A stretch of 64,000 nucleotides of DNA from Sarocladium kiliense (Eukaryota > Ascomycota > Sordariomycetes > Hypocreales > Sarocladiaceae), in NCBI GenBank assembly GCA_030734395.1, contig JAUZTG010000041.1, positions 2,046,001-2,110,000 on the forward strand, read 5' to 3'. The notes beneath the pieces were generated by a model. The model was given only the letters and a program-made list of their open reading frames with translations. It ran no database searches and was not told the origin of the DNA. The position numbers and the translations under genes were made by a program. Shown here one piece after another: positions 33,969 to 42,926 of this stretch (positions within the stretch are counted from its first letter, which is position 1; each line of letters begins with the position of its first letter).

Positions 33969-34302
33969 GTCGATGGATAGTTGCCGAGGTGAGAGTTGCC
34001 AGAATGAATAGGTAGAGAAGTCTCTTTATACTGCGCTGGGTCAAGAGCTGGGGTTGTATATATCGACTGTGACCACATGCGATACATGATGATTCGTGGC
34101 AATAGCTACGTGTGACTGACTGTAGCAAGGTGAACATTTCAGCGCCAGGCCCTTGGTATACCTTGCGTCACGGATGCCGCAACTTTGGACTTTGCATTCT
34201 CTTCGGAATAGCCAGGCTGGTGATAGAGCCAAGGCCTTTCAATATAGCTCAAACCTAGACTATATTGCTCTTGAATACGAACGATTTCAGATTCTCTTAG
34301 AG
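33969..34302. other. intergenic between tandem paralogs
   Basis: No gene seen. It separates the two related minus-strand copies and would hold the promoter of the broken one. Confidence 0.4.
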
Positions 34303-35301
34303 TCAGCGGGATTGTGAAGGCTGAGAATGCGGGTAAGGAATATGCTCCTGATTCATGAAACCGCGTAGCTCTTCATGACTCCAACCCCAGCTCGCCCCGT
34401 TACTTTTCTCAAGCTGTGCATCAGACTCCGGAGTCGCCACAACGCGCTGAAGCGTGATGTAGTGGTCCTGAAGACATGAATTGATAACTTCCTCAGGATG
34501 TCCTGGCTTTGGAGTCTCTGCCTCGTCCCTGGTGATCTCCGTCATCTGGTAGAGTACGGGCATACGCCTCTTGTCGTGAATTTCCACAATGCAAACACTG
34601 ACCACGACATAGCCGATCATGTCGTTGAAAATTGACACTTGAAAGCTGTTGGGCCAGGTGTAGAGCTGCCCTCCATCAGTGTAACAGACTACCTGAGGGG
34701 AGAATTCCTCATTTCGAAAGACTGGAGCGTCTTGACTCACTTCGGAGAAATGCATGTTGTACACGAATGATAGCGGCTGGGGTGGATACTCCCCCCAGCA
34801 GTCCTTCCGAAGAGTCTCGAAATCGAAGCCCGTGTGAAGTCGCATGTCGGGATACTCAACATGACCGTATACTCCGTTTTCTCCTATCCGGTCGTAGTCC
34901 CTTGGGGTGCCTCCGGGCGTCAATACAAAGTCAAGCTTAGCCAGTGGCTGAGTTCCATCAGCTAACGGCTTTGCAAACTGTGGCATTATGACGTTGATCT
35001 TGAGTTCATCTTCCTGAGATAAGCTTGATGGGGGATCCTCAGAGATCTGTGGCCGGCCAGGCCATGAACCTTTTCCCAAGTACACGTGGATGTTGATGCC
35101 GTCCTGGATGAGCTTCTCCAACGTGGTCTCCACAAACAAATGAGACTTTTTGGATCCGTTTCTTCTGAGGCCAGTGCCTGGAGGGCCTTCGTGGAGTCCT
35201 TGACCGGAGAGGAGGGCTCCTTGAAGGCCGCAATGGGTAGCTCGATTACTGCGTACCGTCTCCTCAACTGGGTAATATCTTGCATCTGTAGCTATCTCCA
35301 T
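34303..35301 (-). CDS. unrecognised family, probable N-terminal frameshift
   Basis: Open frame of 332 residues from the ATG at 35301. The first ~50 residues are not protein-like. In another frame, from the ATG at 35285, the N-terminus reads MQDITQLRRRYAVIELPIAAF, which resembles the start of the neighbouring paralog. The two frames would join at the A5 run (35151..35147 on the minus strand) with one more base. So this copy is either frameshifted or carries an assembly error. The body (residues ~55-300) is rich in aromatic beta-strand-like stretches (SFVYNMHFSEV, YTWPNSFQVSIFNDMIGYVVVSV) and Pro, with no signal peptide and no membrane segment. I do not recognise the family. It lies in the damaged island beside the NLR. 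Confidence 0.55.
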   Translation of the reverse strand: MEIATDARYYPVEETVRSNRATHCGLQGALLSGQGLHEGPPGTGLRRNGSKKSHLFVETTLEKLIQDGINIHVYLGKGSWPGRPQISEDPPSSLSQEDELKINVIMPQFAKPLADGTQPLAKLDFVLTPGGTPRDYDRIGENGVYGHVEYPDMRLHTGFDFETLRKDCWGEYPPQPLSFVYNMHFSEVSQDAPVFRNEEFSPQVVCYTDGGQLYTWPNSFQVSIFNDMIGYVVVSVCIVEIHDKRRMPVLYQMTEITRDEAETPKPGHPEEVINSCLQDHYITLQRVVATPESDAQLEKSNGASWGWSHEELRGFMNQEHIPYPHSQPSQSR

Positions 35302-35996
35302 TCTTGTGAAGATAGGTGAAGAATGCTCAGGCTCTTAATGTTAGATTGCAGGTGAATCATGAGGAAATCATCAGTGATGCTCTAGATTGAAAGAAAGCGT
35401 TTCCCGGTCTACTTATACATGGTACATTGCGAGCAAATAGTGATACACAGGGTATCGACTGCTCTGAATAGGAGCTCTTCGTCGGCACCGTGTTCGTTTC
35501 CTGGTCATGTCTGATTGAGGTTGGAGCAGCTTCACCTCCTGTGCTGCTGGGCGGTGACCGCAGACGTTCAACAGTTATTAGAAGTAGGTGATTGCTAGAT
35601 TGGAATTGCACAAGGCAAATTTCCTGTCACTAAGAACAGTAGCGAATGGGCTTGCGAGCCAGATCACGTTCGTTTCCATAGATTGCGAAGCTGAGAGAAA
35701 GGGTACGGAAGCCTCAGCCTGAGCTTACACTGCGCATTGCAATCGTCGTCTATCATATCATACCTCTTTGATCTCTAGTCCGCCTGATTTCGGGCAAGTT
35801 CCATGTGGGAGCACGGAACTCCGAGTTCCGATGTGTTCTAAATAAAGACGGTGAATCAGATCAAACAAGTATACAGGATTTCCCGTATAAGTACTCCGTA
35901 GTGAGGAGGCAAATTAAAACTCGAGTTGCTAAGTTGCACCTCCTCTCTTCAGCATCTCTGAATGTCGCTTGGTTCGAGACAACTGTCATCGAAAGT
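35302..35996. other. intergenic, divergent promoters
   Basis: Promoter region shared by the minus-strand gene above and the NmrA-like gene. Contains a copy of TACTCCGTA at 35892. No gene seen. Confidence 0.4.
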
Positions 35997-37017
35997 ATGG
36001 CTCCCCTTCTCATCGCCTTCATAGGAGTAAGTCCCACAGAATGCAAGACAGTAATAGGCTCGGAAAAGCGCTGACGAAGCGATATAGGGAACAGGCCGCC
36101 TCGGTGCCGTCCTTGTCCAAGCTCTGCTTGAGGCTGGCAACTTCAACATTCGCCTCATTCTTCGCCCAGGCACCGCTTACGACAGCACCAGCAGCAAGAT
36201 CACGCCTTTCTTTGTAGACCGAACTGCCGAGGTCAGTTTGCAACCGGCGTTACAAGATTGTGACGTTGTCGTCAATGTACTTGGCGATCGAGCCCCCATT
36301 GAAGAGCATTTCGTGGTACTTCGAGCTGTGATAGCCGCAGGCGTGAAACGCTACGTGCCATCGCAATGGGGGAATACTCCTAATACCACAGCTCTTGGTG
36401 CCGTGCCATTTCTTCAGATGAAGCTCAGAGTTAACGAGGAGGTCGGAAGGGCTGCGCAGCAAGGCAAAATCACATACACCACTATTGGCGGCGGACCTTG
36501 GTTCGAGTACGTGATGGAGTACCCGAGCTTGATGTCCATGCCACAGCGCGTCTTCACCATACACGAGACACCAGATTTCGTCTTCGGCGTATCGAGCCGC
36601 GCCACATTTGGCGCCGCCTTGGTGAGTGTCTTGAATCATCTGGTTGAGACAGAGAACAGGCATCTCAACGTCAACCTGGCTTTGCTCTCGCAGAATCAGG
36701 CATTGCAACTCGGCAGGGAGGCTCTACCCGGGGAAGAGGTCAAGACTATTAGAGCAAGCTATGAGAAAAGGTACAGAAGCGGCTTGAAGAGAGTGCTCAG
36801 CGGGGCTAGCGATAAACTGGCTTTTGCTGACGTGCTGAGCAAATGCATGTTTGATCCGACGGTCAATGTTCAGCCGGAGCATCTCGACAATGACTTGCTG
36901 GGGATCAAGCTGGCAACGGATGATGAGGTCAGGGACATGCTCAGGATTGCATCAACGTCAAAGTGCTACGAGTCTGATGCCATCGCGTGGAATAATTCCT
37001 TGTCACCTGAACTCTAG
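35997..37017 (+). CDS. NmrA-like / isoflavone-reductase-like NAD(P)-binding protein
   Basis: Atypical short-chain dehydrogenase of the NmrA/isoflavone-reductase group, either an NAD(P)H-dependent reductase or a redox-sensing regulator. Exon 1 (35997..36026) ends at Gly-10; a 61-bp intron (GTAAGT...ATATAG) restores the dinucleotide motif G-G-T-G-R-L-G at residues 10-16. The product is 319 residues. Also visible: CDVVVNVLGD after the second strand, AGVKRYVPSQWG (the usual K-R-[Y/F]-x-P-S site), and TTIGGGPWFEY. The TAG stop at 37015 is followed at once by CAA, a 17-base A run and about 60 more coding-like codons in the same frame (see next entry). So the annotated end may be a recent nonsense mutation or a leaky stop. 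Confidence 0.85.
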
Positions 37018-37233
37018 CAAAAAAAAAAAAAAAAAGAAGAAAATGACGCGAAAACATTCCATGGGATTCTTGACCAGCTCATGAGGGAGATCACAGCCAT
37101 TGCTGAGGGTCGTTCTAACATCGACATCCTGGATTTAGCGGCACATTTCGGTAATGGGACTTTGGATGAACTGCAGCTTGAATGTCTGAAAGATGGGCTT
37201 TTGAGACTGCTGCAGGTGGCTGATGGTCTATGA
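37018..37233 (+). pseudogene. in-frame coding-like extension after the NmrA-like stop
   Basis: After TAG at 37015 the same frame continues through CAA, a poly-A run (37019..37035, poly-Lys) and then a stretch with clear helical protein character (TFHGILDQLMREITAIAEG, LDELQLECLKDGLLRLLQV), ending in TGA at 37231. It has no ATG of its own near the front. This is either the lost C-terminus of the NmrA-like gene or part of another gene fused by chance. Domain not recognised. Confidence 0.45.
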
Positions 37234-37344
37234 GTTCGATAGCGGTGAGCTCCCAGATGCCAGGAGCATCTGAAATGCAGGAATAGTAGTAGTATATTTA
37301 CATTGCTCTTTAGATTATACATGACTTGATACATATTGACGGAA

Positions 37345-38592
37345 CTAGCTCATACCGTCCATGAACTCGACACGGTCAAGCAGCATCTGCCGGTAGCCCA
37401 TGTATTCCTTGAGACCCTCCCACTCCGGACCCGTCTCCTCGCCATGCCTCCACGGCTCCTTGAAACCCCAGGCACATGCCACCTTATCGAGTGCTGCCCT
37501 CTCCTCTTCCCTCAACCATCGCTGCCGAAGTGGCGTTCCAGGTGTCCACGTCACACGCTTCATCTGATCCTTGAAGCTAAGCTTGGCAATCAAGCCCAGA
37601 GATCCCACAACGAAGAAGTATCCTGAGATACAAACAACACCAATGCTGGTGGCGGTGGTCATGTCCATGGTGTTCTGCCAGTATGAAGCATAGGCAGTTG
37701 CCATGCCGAAGATGCCGAAGGGAAGAGATCCAAGGGCAATGGCGGGTGCTGAGGCGTGCCTAAGAAGCTTTTGCCGCTTGAAAGCGGGAACGCAATATGC
37801 CGACTCAATGATGCCGAGAGCGGCATCAAGATTCCGGGCGTCAATGGCAGTCTGCACGGCCATGTTGGCAACCGGAACTTCAATAGCACGGGCAGCGGAT
37901 CTCGGGTTCTGCGCAACGTAGGCAATTTCTCCATCCTTCACAACGGGCTTGCGTTTTGATGCATACAGAGCAAAGACCTTCGGGAGGGACTCTGGTCTGC
38001 CAAGCTGGGCTTGGATGTGCACATAGGTCTCGAGGAACTCTGGTGTCATCTCGACATTAGGGTGGCTGATGATTGTGTATGCCGAGTAGGAGATCTTGTT
38101 GACGGCATCGGCCAATTGCTTGTCAACACTTGTGTAAGAGGCCCTTTCCTGACCCAGTGCGACGAGCCGTGACGATGCTTTGGCCGCCTTCGCATGGGCT
38201 CGGGAGAGTTGTGGGTGAAGAGTTGCGGCAGCTCGGAGACATGACTGAAGTGCAGCGGCCGTCAGTTGCTGCGCAGGGATGCCATCTACCGAGAGGAACT
38301 TCTTGCAGCTATCCTCAGCCATGTTACCGAGCACCTTGGGGTCGGTGATCTCTCTCGTTGCAGGAGTTGCTGATGTTGCCGTCGCCTGCTCGGCGTCTGG
38401 CTTTGGAGCCTTGGTAGCGTCCGCTGCTGCCGCATACCACCGCATCTGTGAGAAAGAAGCTCTTGCGGGAGCATTCTGTCGGATTGATGAGGCCAGCGCT
38501 GGACGGAAGCGCGATGCTGCAGTTGGTCTCGACGGGATGGAGGAACAGATGCGACATAGGGACCGCATCTGCTGGGCGCTGGAGCGTGCCAT
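37345..38592 (-). CDS. mitochondrial membrane protein, conserved in fungi
   Basis: Intronless 415-residue protein. The first ~55 residues are Arg/Ser/Ala-rich without acids, a mitochondrial presequence (RFRPALASSIRQNAPARASF). The body is helical; residues ~275-345 hold two membrane segments (ALGSLPFGIFGMATAYASYW and IGVVCISGYFFVVGSLGLI). The C-terminus is rich in conserved-looking motifs (VACAWGFKEPWRHGEETGPEWEGL, YRQMLLDRVEFMDGM). The layout suggests an inner-membrane protein acting in mitochondrial expression or assembly. I cannot name the family with certainty. It is divergent from the verprolin gene. Confidence 0.75.
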   Translation of the reverse strand: MARSSAQQMRSLCRICSSIPSRPTAASRFRPALASSIRQNAPARASFSQMRWYAAAADATKAPKPDAEQATATSATPATREITDPKVLGNMAEDSCKKFLSVDGIPAQQLTAAALQSCLRAAATLHPQLSRAHAKAAKASSRLVALGQERASYTSVDKQLADAVNKISYSAYTIISHPNVEMTPEFLETYVHIQAQLGRPESLPKVFALYASKRKPVVKDGEIAYVAQNPRSAARAIEVPVANMAVQTAIDARNLDAALGIIESAYCVPAFKRQKLLRHASAPAIALGSLPFGIFGMATAYASYWQNTMDMTTATSIGVVCISGYFFVVGSLGLIAKLSFKDQMKRVTWTPGTPLRQRWLREEERAALDKVACAWGFKEPWRHGEETGPEWEGLKEYMGYRQMLLDRVEFMDGMS

Positions 38593-39204
38593 GGTGGCTA
38601 CCGTCCCTGTCGATAGGGTTCGAAGCAGAATGTATCGGCCTCTTGGGTGTAAGTCACCCTCGGCAGGGGAACTCGGCGATTGAGGGCGGATGATGTAGTC
38701 GTGGTTCGCTGGTTTCCTGGACTTCGATGAAGTCGAAAAGTAGATGCACCAGAGCGCGGAGTGGATCTAAGCTGCGGATTCCAGCCACTGGCAGACGTGG
38801 GATTGCCAGCACTAGCCACACCTCCCGTCAGGCACACAACGGTGGGGCACAGTACAGCGCCACAGCAGCGTCCTCAGTGGACGAACTGACGCAGCGAGAT
38901 GACGAAAGCTGGGCGCGCGGTTCAACGTTCGCTCCAGGCCACCACCTGTGTCTGCTTCGCCATACACCACGAACTTCTTTCGACTCTTCCTTCGCCAGCC
39001 TCTCTCGTGCGGCACTCCCAACACTCGAGAATCTAAGAGGCTTCGTTCGCACGTAGAGCAGCCGGGAAGATACCCTGGGAGCTGACTGCGCACTCGAAAC
39101 CGACCGTTACACCCAACGTCTGGCCGGGCAGTCTCCCATCCTGACTTGCCAGCGACTGCGTCCGAACTCAAGCATCACATTAATCAGTCGGAGCTTCATC
39201 CAGA
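38593..39204. promoter_or_regulatory. divergent promoter region
   Basis: 612 bp between the start codons of the mitochondrial protein gene and verprolin. No coding frame of note; no specific site recognised. Confidence 0.4.
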
Positions 39205-40611
39205 ATGCCTCCTCCGCCGCCTCCGCCACCACCTCCCCCGCCAGGTGGTGCTGGCGGTCCTCCTCCCCCTCCACCTCCTCCATCTGGTATGCCATCACGG
39301 CCACCAGCTGCAGCTAATCGGGTGAGTCAAGTAGAGTCAGGACGTTCCAGTGCCTTACTGACCTATTGAAAGGGTGCTCTCCTCTCGGATATTCACAAAG
39401 GCAGGGCTTTGAAGAAAGCTGTCACCAATGACAGATCAGCTCCCGCCATAGATGGCAAGGCGTCGTCTTCATCTGGCCCGCCCGTCGGCGGTGCACCCCC
39501 AATTCCTGGTCTTGGAGGAATGCCCAAACCGCCGGGAGGACTCGCACCGCCAGTGCCAGGTAATCGAGGGAGGAGTAATAGTGATATTGGGTCGGGGAAC
39601 ACTGGCTCTGTAGAAGTGGCAGCTGCGCCGCAGCTTGGAGGTCTCTTCGCAGGAGGCATGCCCAAGCTGAAGAAAAGAGGAGGAATCGACACGGGTGCAA
39701 ACGCCGACTCGTCGTACTTGTCGGATCCTGGGGAGTCAACGAGCTCAGCACCACGTGTGCCAAAACCTCCTGGCTCTTCTGCTCCTAAGCCGCCAGGGAG
39801 TGCAGCTCCGTCGATACCAGGCGCGAGACCACCGCCACCTCCAACAGCAGGCAAGAAGCCGCCGCCGCCGCCGATTGGGAAGAAACCTCCTGCTCTCCCT
39901 ACTTCACGCAAGCCATCCTCCATGTCAGTAGCACCGTCACCTCCGGCAGCACCGCCGCCACCTCCGACAGCTTCAACACCTACACCATCAGCACCTCCAC
40001 CGCCTCCACCGCTGCCATCGTCAGGCTCGACGTCCTCAGTTCCATCTGCTCCTCCCCCACCTCCACCAGCAGCAGCGCCTCCAAGGCCAGCTCCCTCGCC
40101 TTCACCCCGTACGCAACCGCCTCCACCTCCACCTCCACCTCCTCCAGCACCTTCAGCGTCTACTTTGTCCGCTCCGACATTGGCTGCTCAAGCTGCCATT
40201 CGTGCTGCTGGCCAGTCTTCTCCGGGTGCTCCAGGGGCTCCTCCGCCTCCTCCGCCTCCTCCACCTGCAGATGCGGCTCCTTCATTGCCTCCGACCTCCC
40301 TGTCTCCCCCTCCCCCTCCCCCACAAACCCGGTCCCGAGGCTCATCACTCCGGCAGTCCATGCTTGATCCAAGTGCGTTCACATTGACGTCAAACGGTGC
40401 TCTGTCTCCGTCTTTGGGATCCCCGTCTGGTCCCCAATCACCTAGCCAGAACGGAGGAGGTGGTGGTGGTCGAATCGTCATCAATGACTCAAGGTGGCAA
40501 TTTAAGGATGAGAGTCTATTCCCGAAACCGCGAGACTTCCGCAATACCCCAAAGAAATACCGCGCAGGACGGGGGAGCAGTGTGCCATTAGATCTGAGTG
40601 CCTTAACGTAA
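39205..40611 (+). CDS. vrp1: verprolin / WIP homolog
   Basis: Actin regulator that binds WASP (Las17) and acts in endocytosis and cortical actin assembly. Exons 39205..39321 and 39373..40611 give 451 residues. Residues 1-39 are a poly-Pro start; the exon junction falls inside the WH2 domain (NRGALLSDIHKGRALKKA, residues ~38-55), the monomeric-actin binding site. The middle ~330 residues are Pro-rich with many PPPPPP blocks for SH3 and profilin binding. The C-terminus (WQFKDESLFPKPRDFRNTPKKY, from residue ~412) is the WASP-binding motif with its Trp and F-x-x-P-x-x-F spacing. Domain order and length match the family. Confidence 0.93.
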
Positions 40612-40953
40612 GACAGTGCGCCTACTCAGAGGCATGCGAGTCTCCTGCCGAGATTGTGTTGGTAGTAGGGAGTTGTAAGGGAATGATAGCGGGCGACCAT
40701 TGGCGCAGTCATATGTTCAAAATAGCGAGGAACAATAACCCAATTATCTTATTCCACTGAACCTGACTGAATGACTTGACATGGAAACATGCACACGTGA
40801 CATATTGTAGCTGAAAGTCTCTGGAATTGGTCATTACAAGTATGACCTTCGCTTAACACAGGAAAAATGCTGTTATTCCTCCCAAGATGATGTTCTACAC
40901 GTTTGGTACCGCTGCCATGTATCGTACAACACAAGCCTGTGGGTATTCCCCCT
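40612..40953. other. 3' flanks of convergent genes
   Basis: Convergent gap between verprolin and the mL54 gene; holds both 3' UTRs. Nothing else seen. Confidence 0.5.
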
Positions 40954-41588
40954 TTACATAGACTTCAGGTAGTTGGTCTCCTTAATCTTCGCCTTCCTCT
41001 CCTTGCGCATGGCTTTCCTCAGCTCGTCTCGCTTCTCCGCTGCCTCGATGTTCTCCTGGACCGTTGCGTTCTCCCTGCCGGGAAGATTGATCGACTGGTG
41101 CTGAAGAGGAACCTTGGGTGCTAGGGCTTCGAGATTACCCTCAGCAAGGAGTCTTGCCTCAAGGGCCTTTTGTTTCTTCGCTGCTAACTTTCGCTGCTTC
41201 TTGGATTTGGCTGTAATCAATCTGTCAGCGATGTGTCCTTCGAGCTTCGATACGTGTAGGGTTGCTTACAAAATTCATCTCCAGCATCCTCATCAGCTGC
41301 CTCAGCCTTCTTCATGACATCCAAGCACGACCATAGCCACTCGGGGTACTCCTCATCCTTCTTCGCAACAGGATCCTGCCCGCCCTTGGTGTAATTCAGG
41401 CCCTTGAGAACGGTGCCTTCAGGGCATATCGACCGTGATGTCGCAGACTTGGGCGCTTCCCCTACTTCGGTTACGGGTGTGGAGAGAGGCGCCTCGGGAG
41501 TGCGAAAGGTGCGACTGGTCGAGAAATTCCGCAACAGAGGAAGTTGCCGGCGCGCAGCCGTGGCGCGCAGACACCTTGTACAGAACAT
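40954..41588 (-). CDS. mrpl37: mitochondrial ribosomal protein mL54
   Basis: Large-subunit mitoribosome protein (mL54, yeast Mrpl37). Exons 41588..41270 and 41210..40954 (GTAAGC donor, ATTACAG acceptor) give 191 residues. The N-terminal ~45 residues are an Arg/Thr/Ser-rich mitochondrial presequence. The core has the family signature G-T-V-L-K-G-L-N-Y-T-K-G, DPVAKKDEEYPEWLW, and a Lys/Arg-rich C-terminus (KSKKQRKLAAKKQK; RKAMRKERKAKIKETNY). Size is close to other fungal members. Confidence 0.9.
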
Positions 41589-41987
41589 GTTGTGTCGCGT
41601 GTGGTCGGCGGGATGGGTTGGATGGAGGAAGTGTAGCTAAGTGTAGGCGACGGAAATTTTGGGACGTGGTCGCAGCTTGCCGGCCAATCATCGGTAGACT
41701 TTTTGGCACTGGAGCGCATGTCTTGATAGACGCAGCAAACCTGCAAGAAAGAGCTTTCCAGACCGATTGTGACCACAAATTGCACAGAGAGTCGCTTTAA
41801 GAGTTTCAAGGTGCTTGGAATATGTTATATGTACAGTCGGGTGTGGCTAGTCGCACTACCCAAGTCTCATAGGCCCCTCTGCCCAGCACAGCGCAATCCT
41901 CGGCCTTGTCTATCAGCCACCGAGATCTCCCAATTCCCCCCCCCCCCTCGTCTATCGTCTACCCAATCCTCCAGAGCATTTACTTCC
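41589..41987. other. intergenic with C12 tract
   Basis: Promoter of the mL54 gene plus 3' flank of the complex I gene. Contains a run of 12 cytosines at 41936..41947, 41 bp downstream of the complex I stop. No gene seen. Confidence 0.5.
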
Positions 41988-42431
41988 TTACTTGGAGAAG
42001 CGACCCTCGTTCAGCTTGGCGATCTTGTCGGATGTGTGAACCTTCGCTGCCAGGTCCATGTCAATATCCTGTTGGGACATGTAGTTTTGTTGAATGCCCT
42101 TGGTGCCCTTGACTTTGCTGTTGGCCAACAGCGTCAGGTACTTCTCTGTTCCAGAATGTCAGCGTCACCCTCCACAGTTCCAGCCTTGGGGCATGCTCTG
42201 CTCACCCCTCAGATCGCCGCAGTTCTCGAGATGGTTGACACCTTCGCGGTTGTAGCACTTTCCGAGCTCCTCGCCGACCAACCGCGTCATCATGGCGCCG
42301 ACCCATTGCTCCCTAATGATAGCATCCTCTGCCGCCTTGAAGGCCTTTGTGTCGTCAAAGTCAACGCCGTTGAAGGTGGGTGCAACCTTTGGCTTCTGGC
42401 TCTTGAAGAGCTCGGACTCGGGGGTCGGCAT
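41988..42431 (-). CDS. complex I 12-kDa subunit (NDUFB10/PDSW-like)
   Basis: Accessory subunit of respiratory NADH:ubiquinone oxidoreductase, matching the Neurospora 12.3-kDa protein, a homolog of mammalian PDSW/NDUFB10. Exons 42431..42206 and 42145..41988 (GTGAGC donor, AACAG acceptor) give 127 residues. The start is MPTPESELF. Recognised features: the conserved helix KAFKAAEDAIIREQWVGAMM, the pair of cysteines in GKCYNREGVNHLENC, and the tail DLAAKVHTSDKIAKLNEGRF. In-frame codons upstream of 42431 lack an ATG. Divergent from the nucleolin-like gene. Confidence 0.87.
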
Positions 42432-42926
42432 GGCGAATGTGGGGTCGTCGTCGCCAGACAATCGCAATTGAGGGATTCGGTGTCTTCTGGGGAAGAATTG
42501 ACACAGGTCGGGGCAGTGGTGAGGGCGAAAGGTGCGCGGATGCGTCGCTGGTGATGTCGTCGGCTACACCTTAGCTTAGCGATTCAGTGATGGCCTGTAC
42601 TGCAACTGGTGTGCAGCCTTGCATATCAGGCAACGAGTCCTGCCATACGTCTTCAAGGTCGTCCAAAGGCGCTAGGCCCAATCCAGCACACCGCCTTGCC
42701 TGCCCCGCCGGCAAAAAGAAAAAAAAAGTGAAGAGGACCCTTCGCCTGCTCGTCTGCCCAACCACCGCGGTGTTAAAAAGGCTGCCATCGCTTTTCTCTC
42801 TTCCTCTACCCAACCATCACGCCTCGTGCAAATACTCTACCTTTTTTCTTGCATCCATATTCGCAAGAATTCCTCCCTTTCAACCACTTCTACCTTTTTT
42901 CCCTCTTCCCTCTATACACATTCACA
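42432..42926. promoter_or_regulatory. divergent promoter, C/T-rich leader
   Basis: 495 bp between the complex I subunit and the nucleolin-like gene. The part near 42790-42926 is strongly pyrimidine-rich on the plus strand, typical of highly expressed fungal genes. Confidence 0.5.

Noticed and set aside
39393..39923. 176-residue minus-strand Gly/Pro-rich frame
   Set aside because: Mirror image of the Pro-rich verprolin coding sequence.
41769..42554. 261-residue plus-strand frame
   Set aside because: It lies antisense to the complex I subunit, whose two-exon model gives a recognised protein; the frame has no protein-like features.
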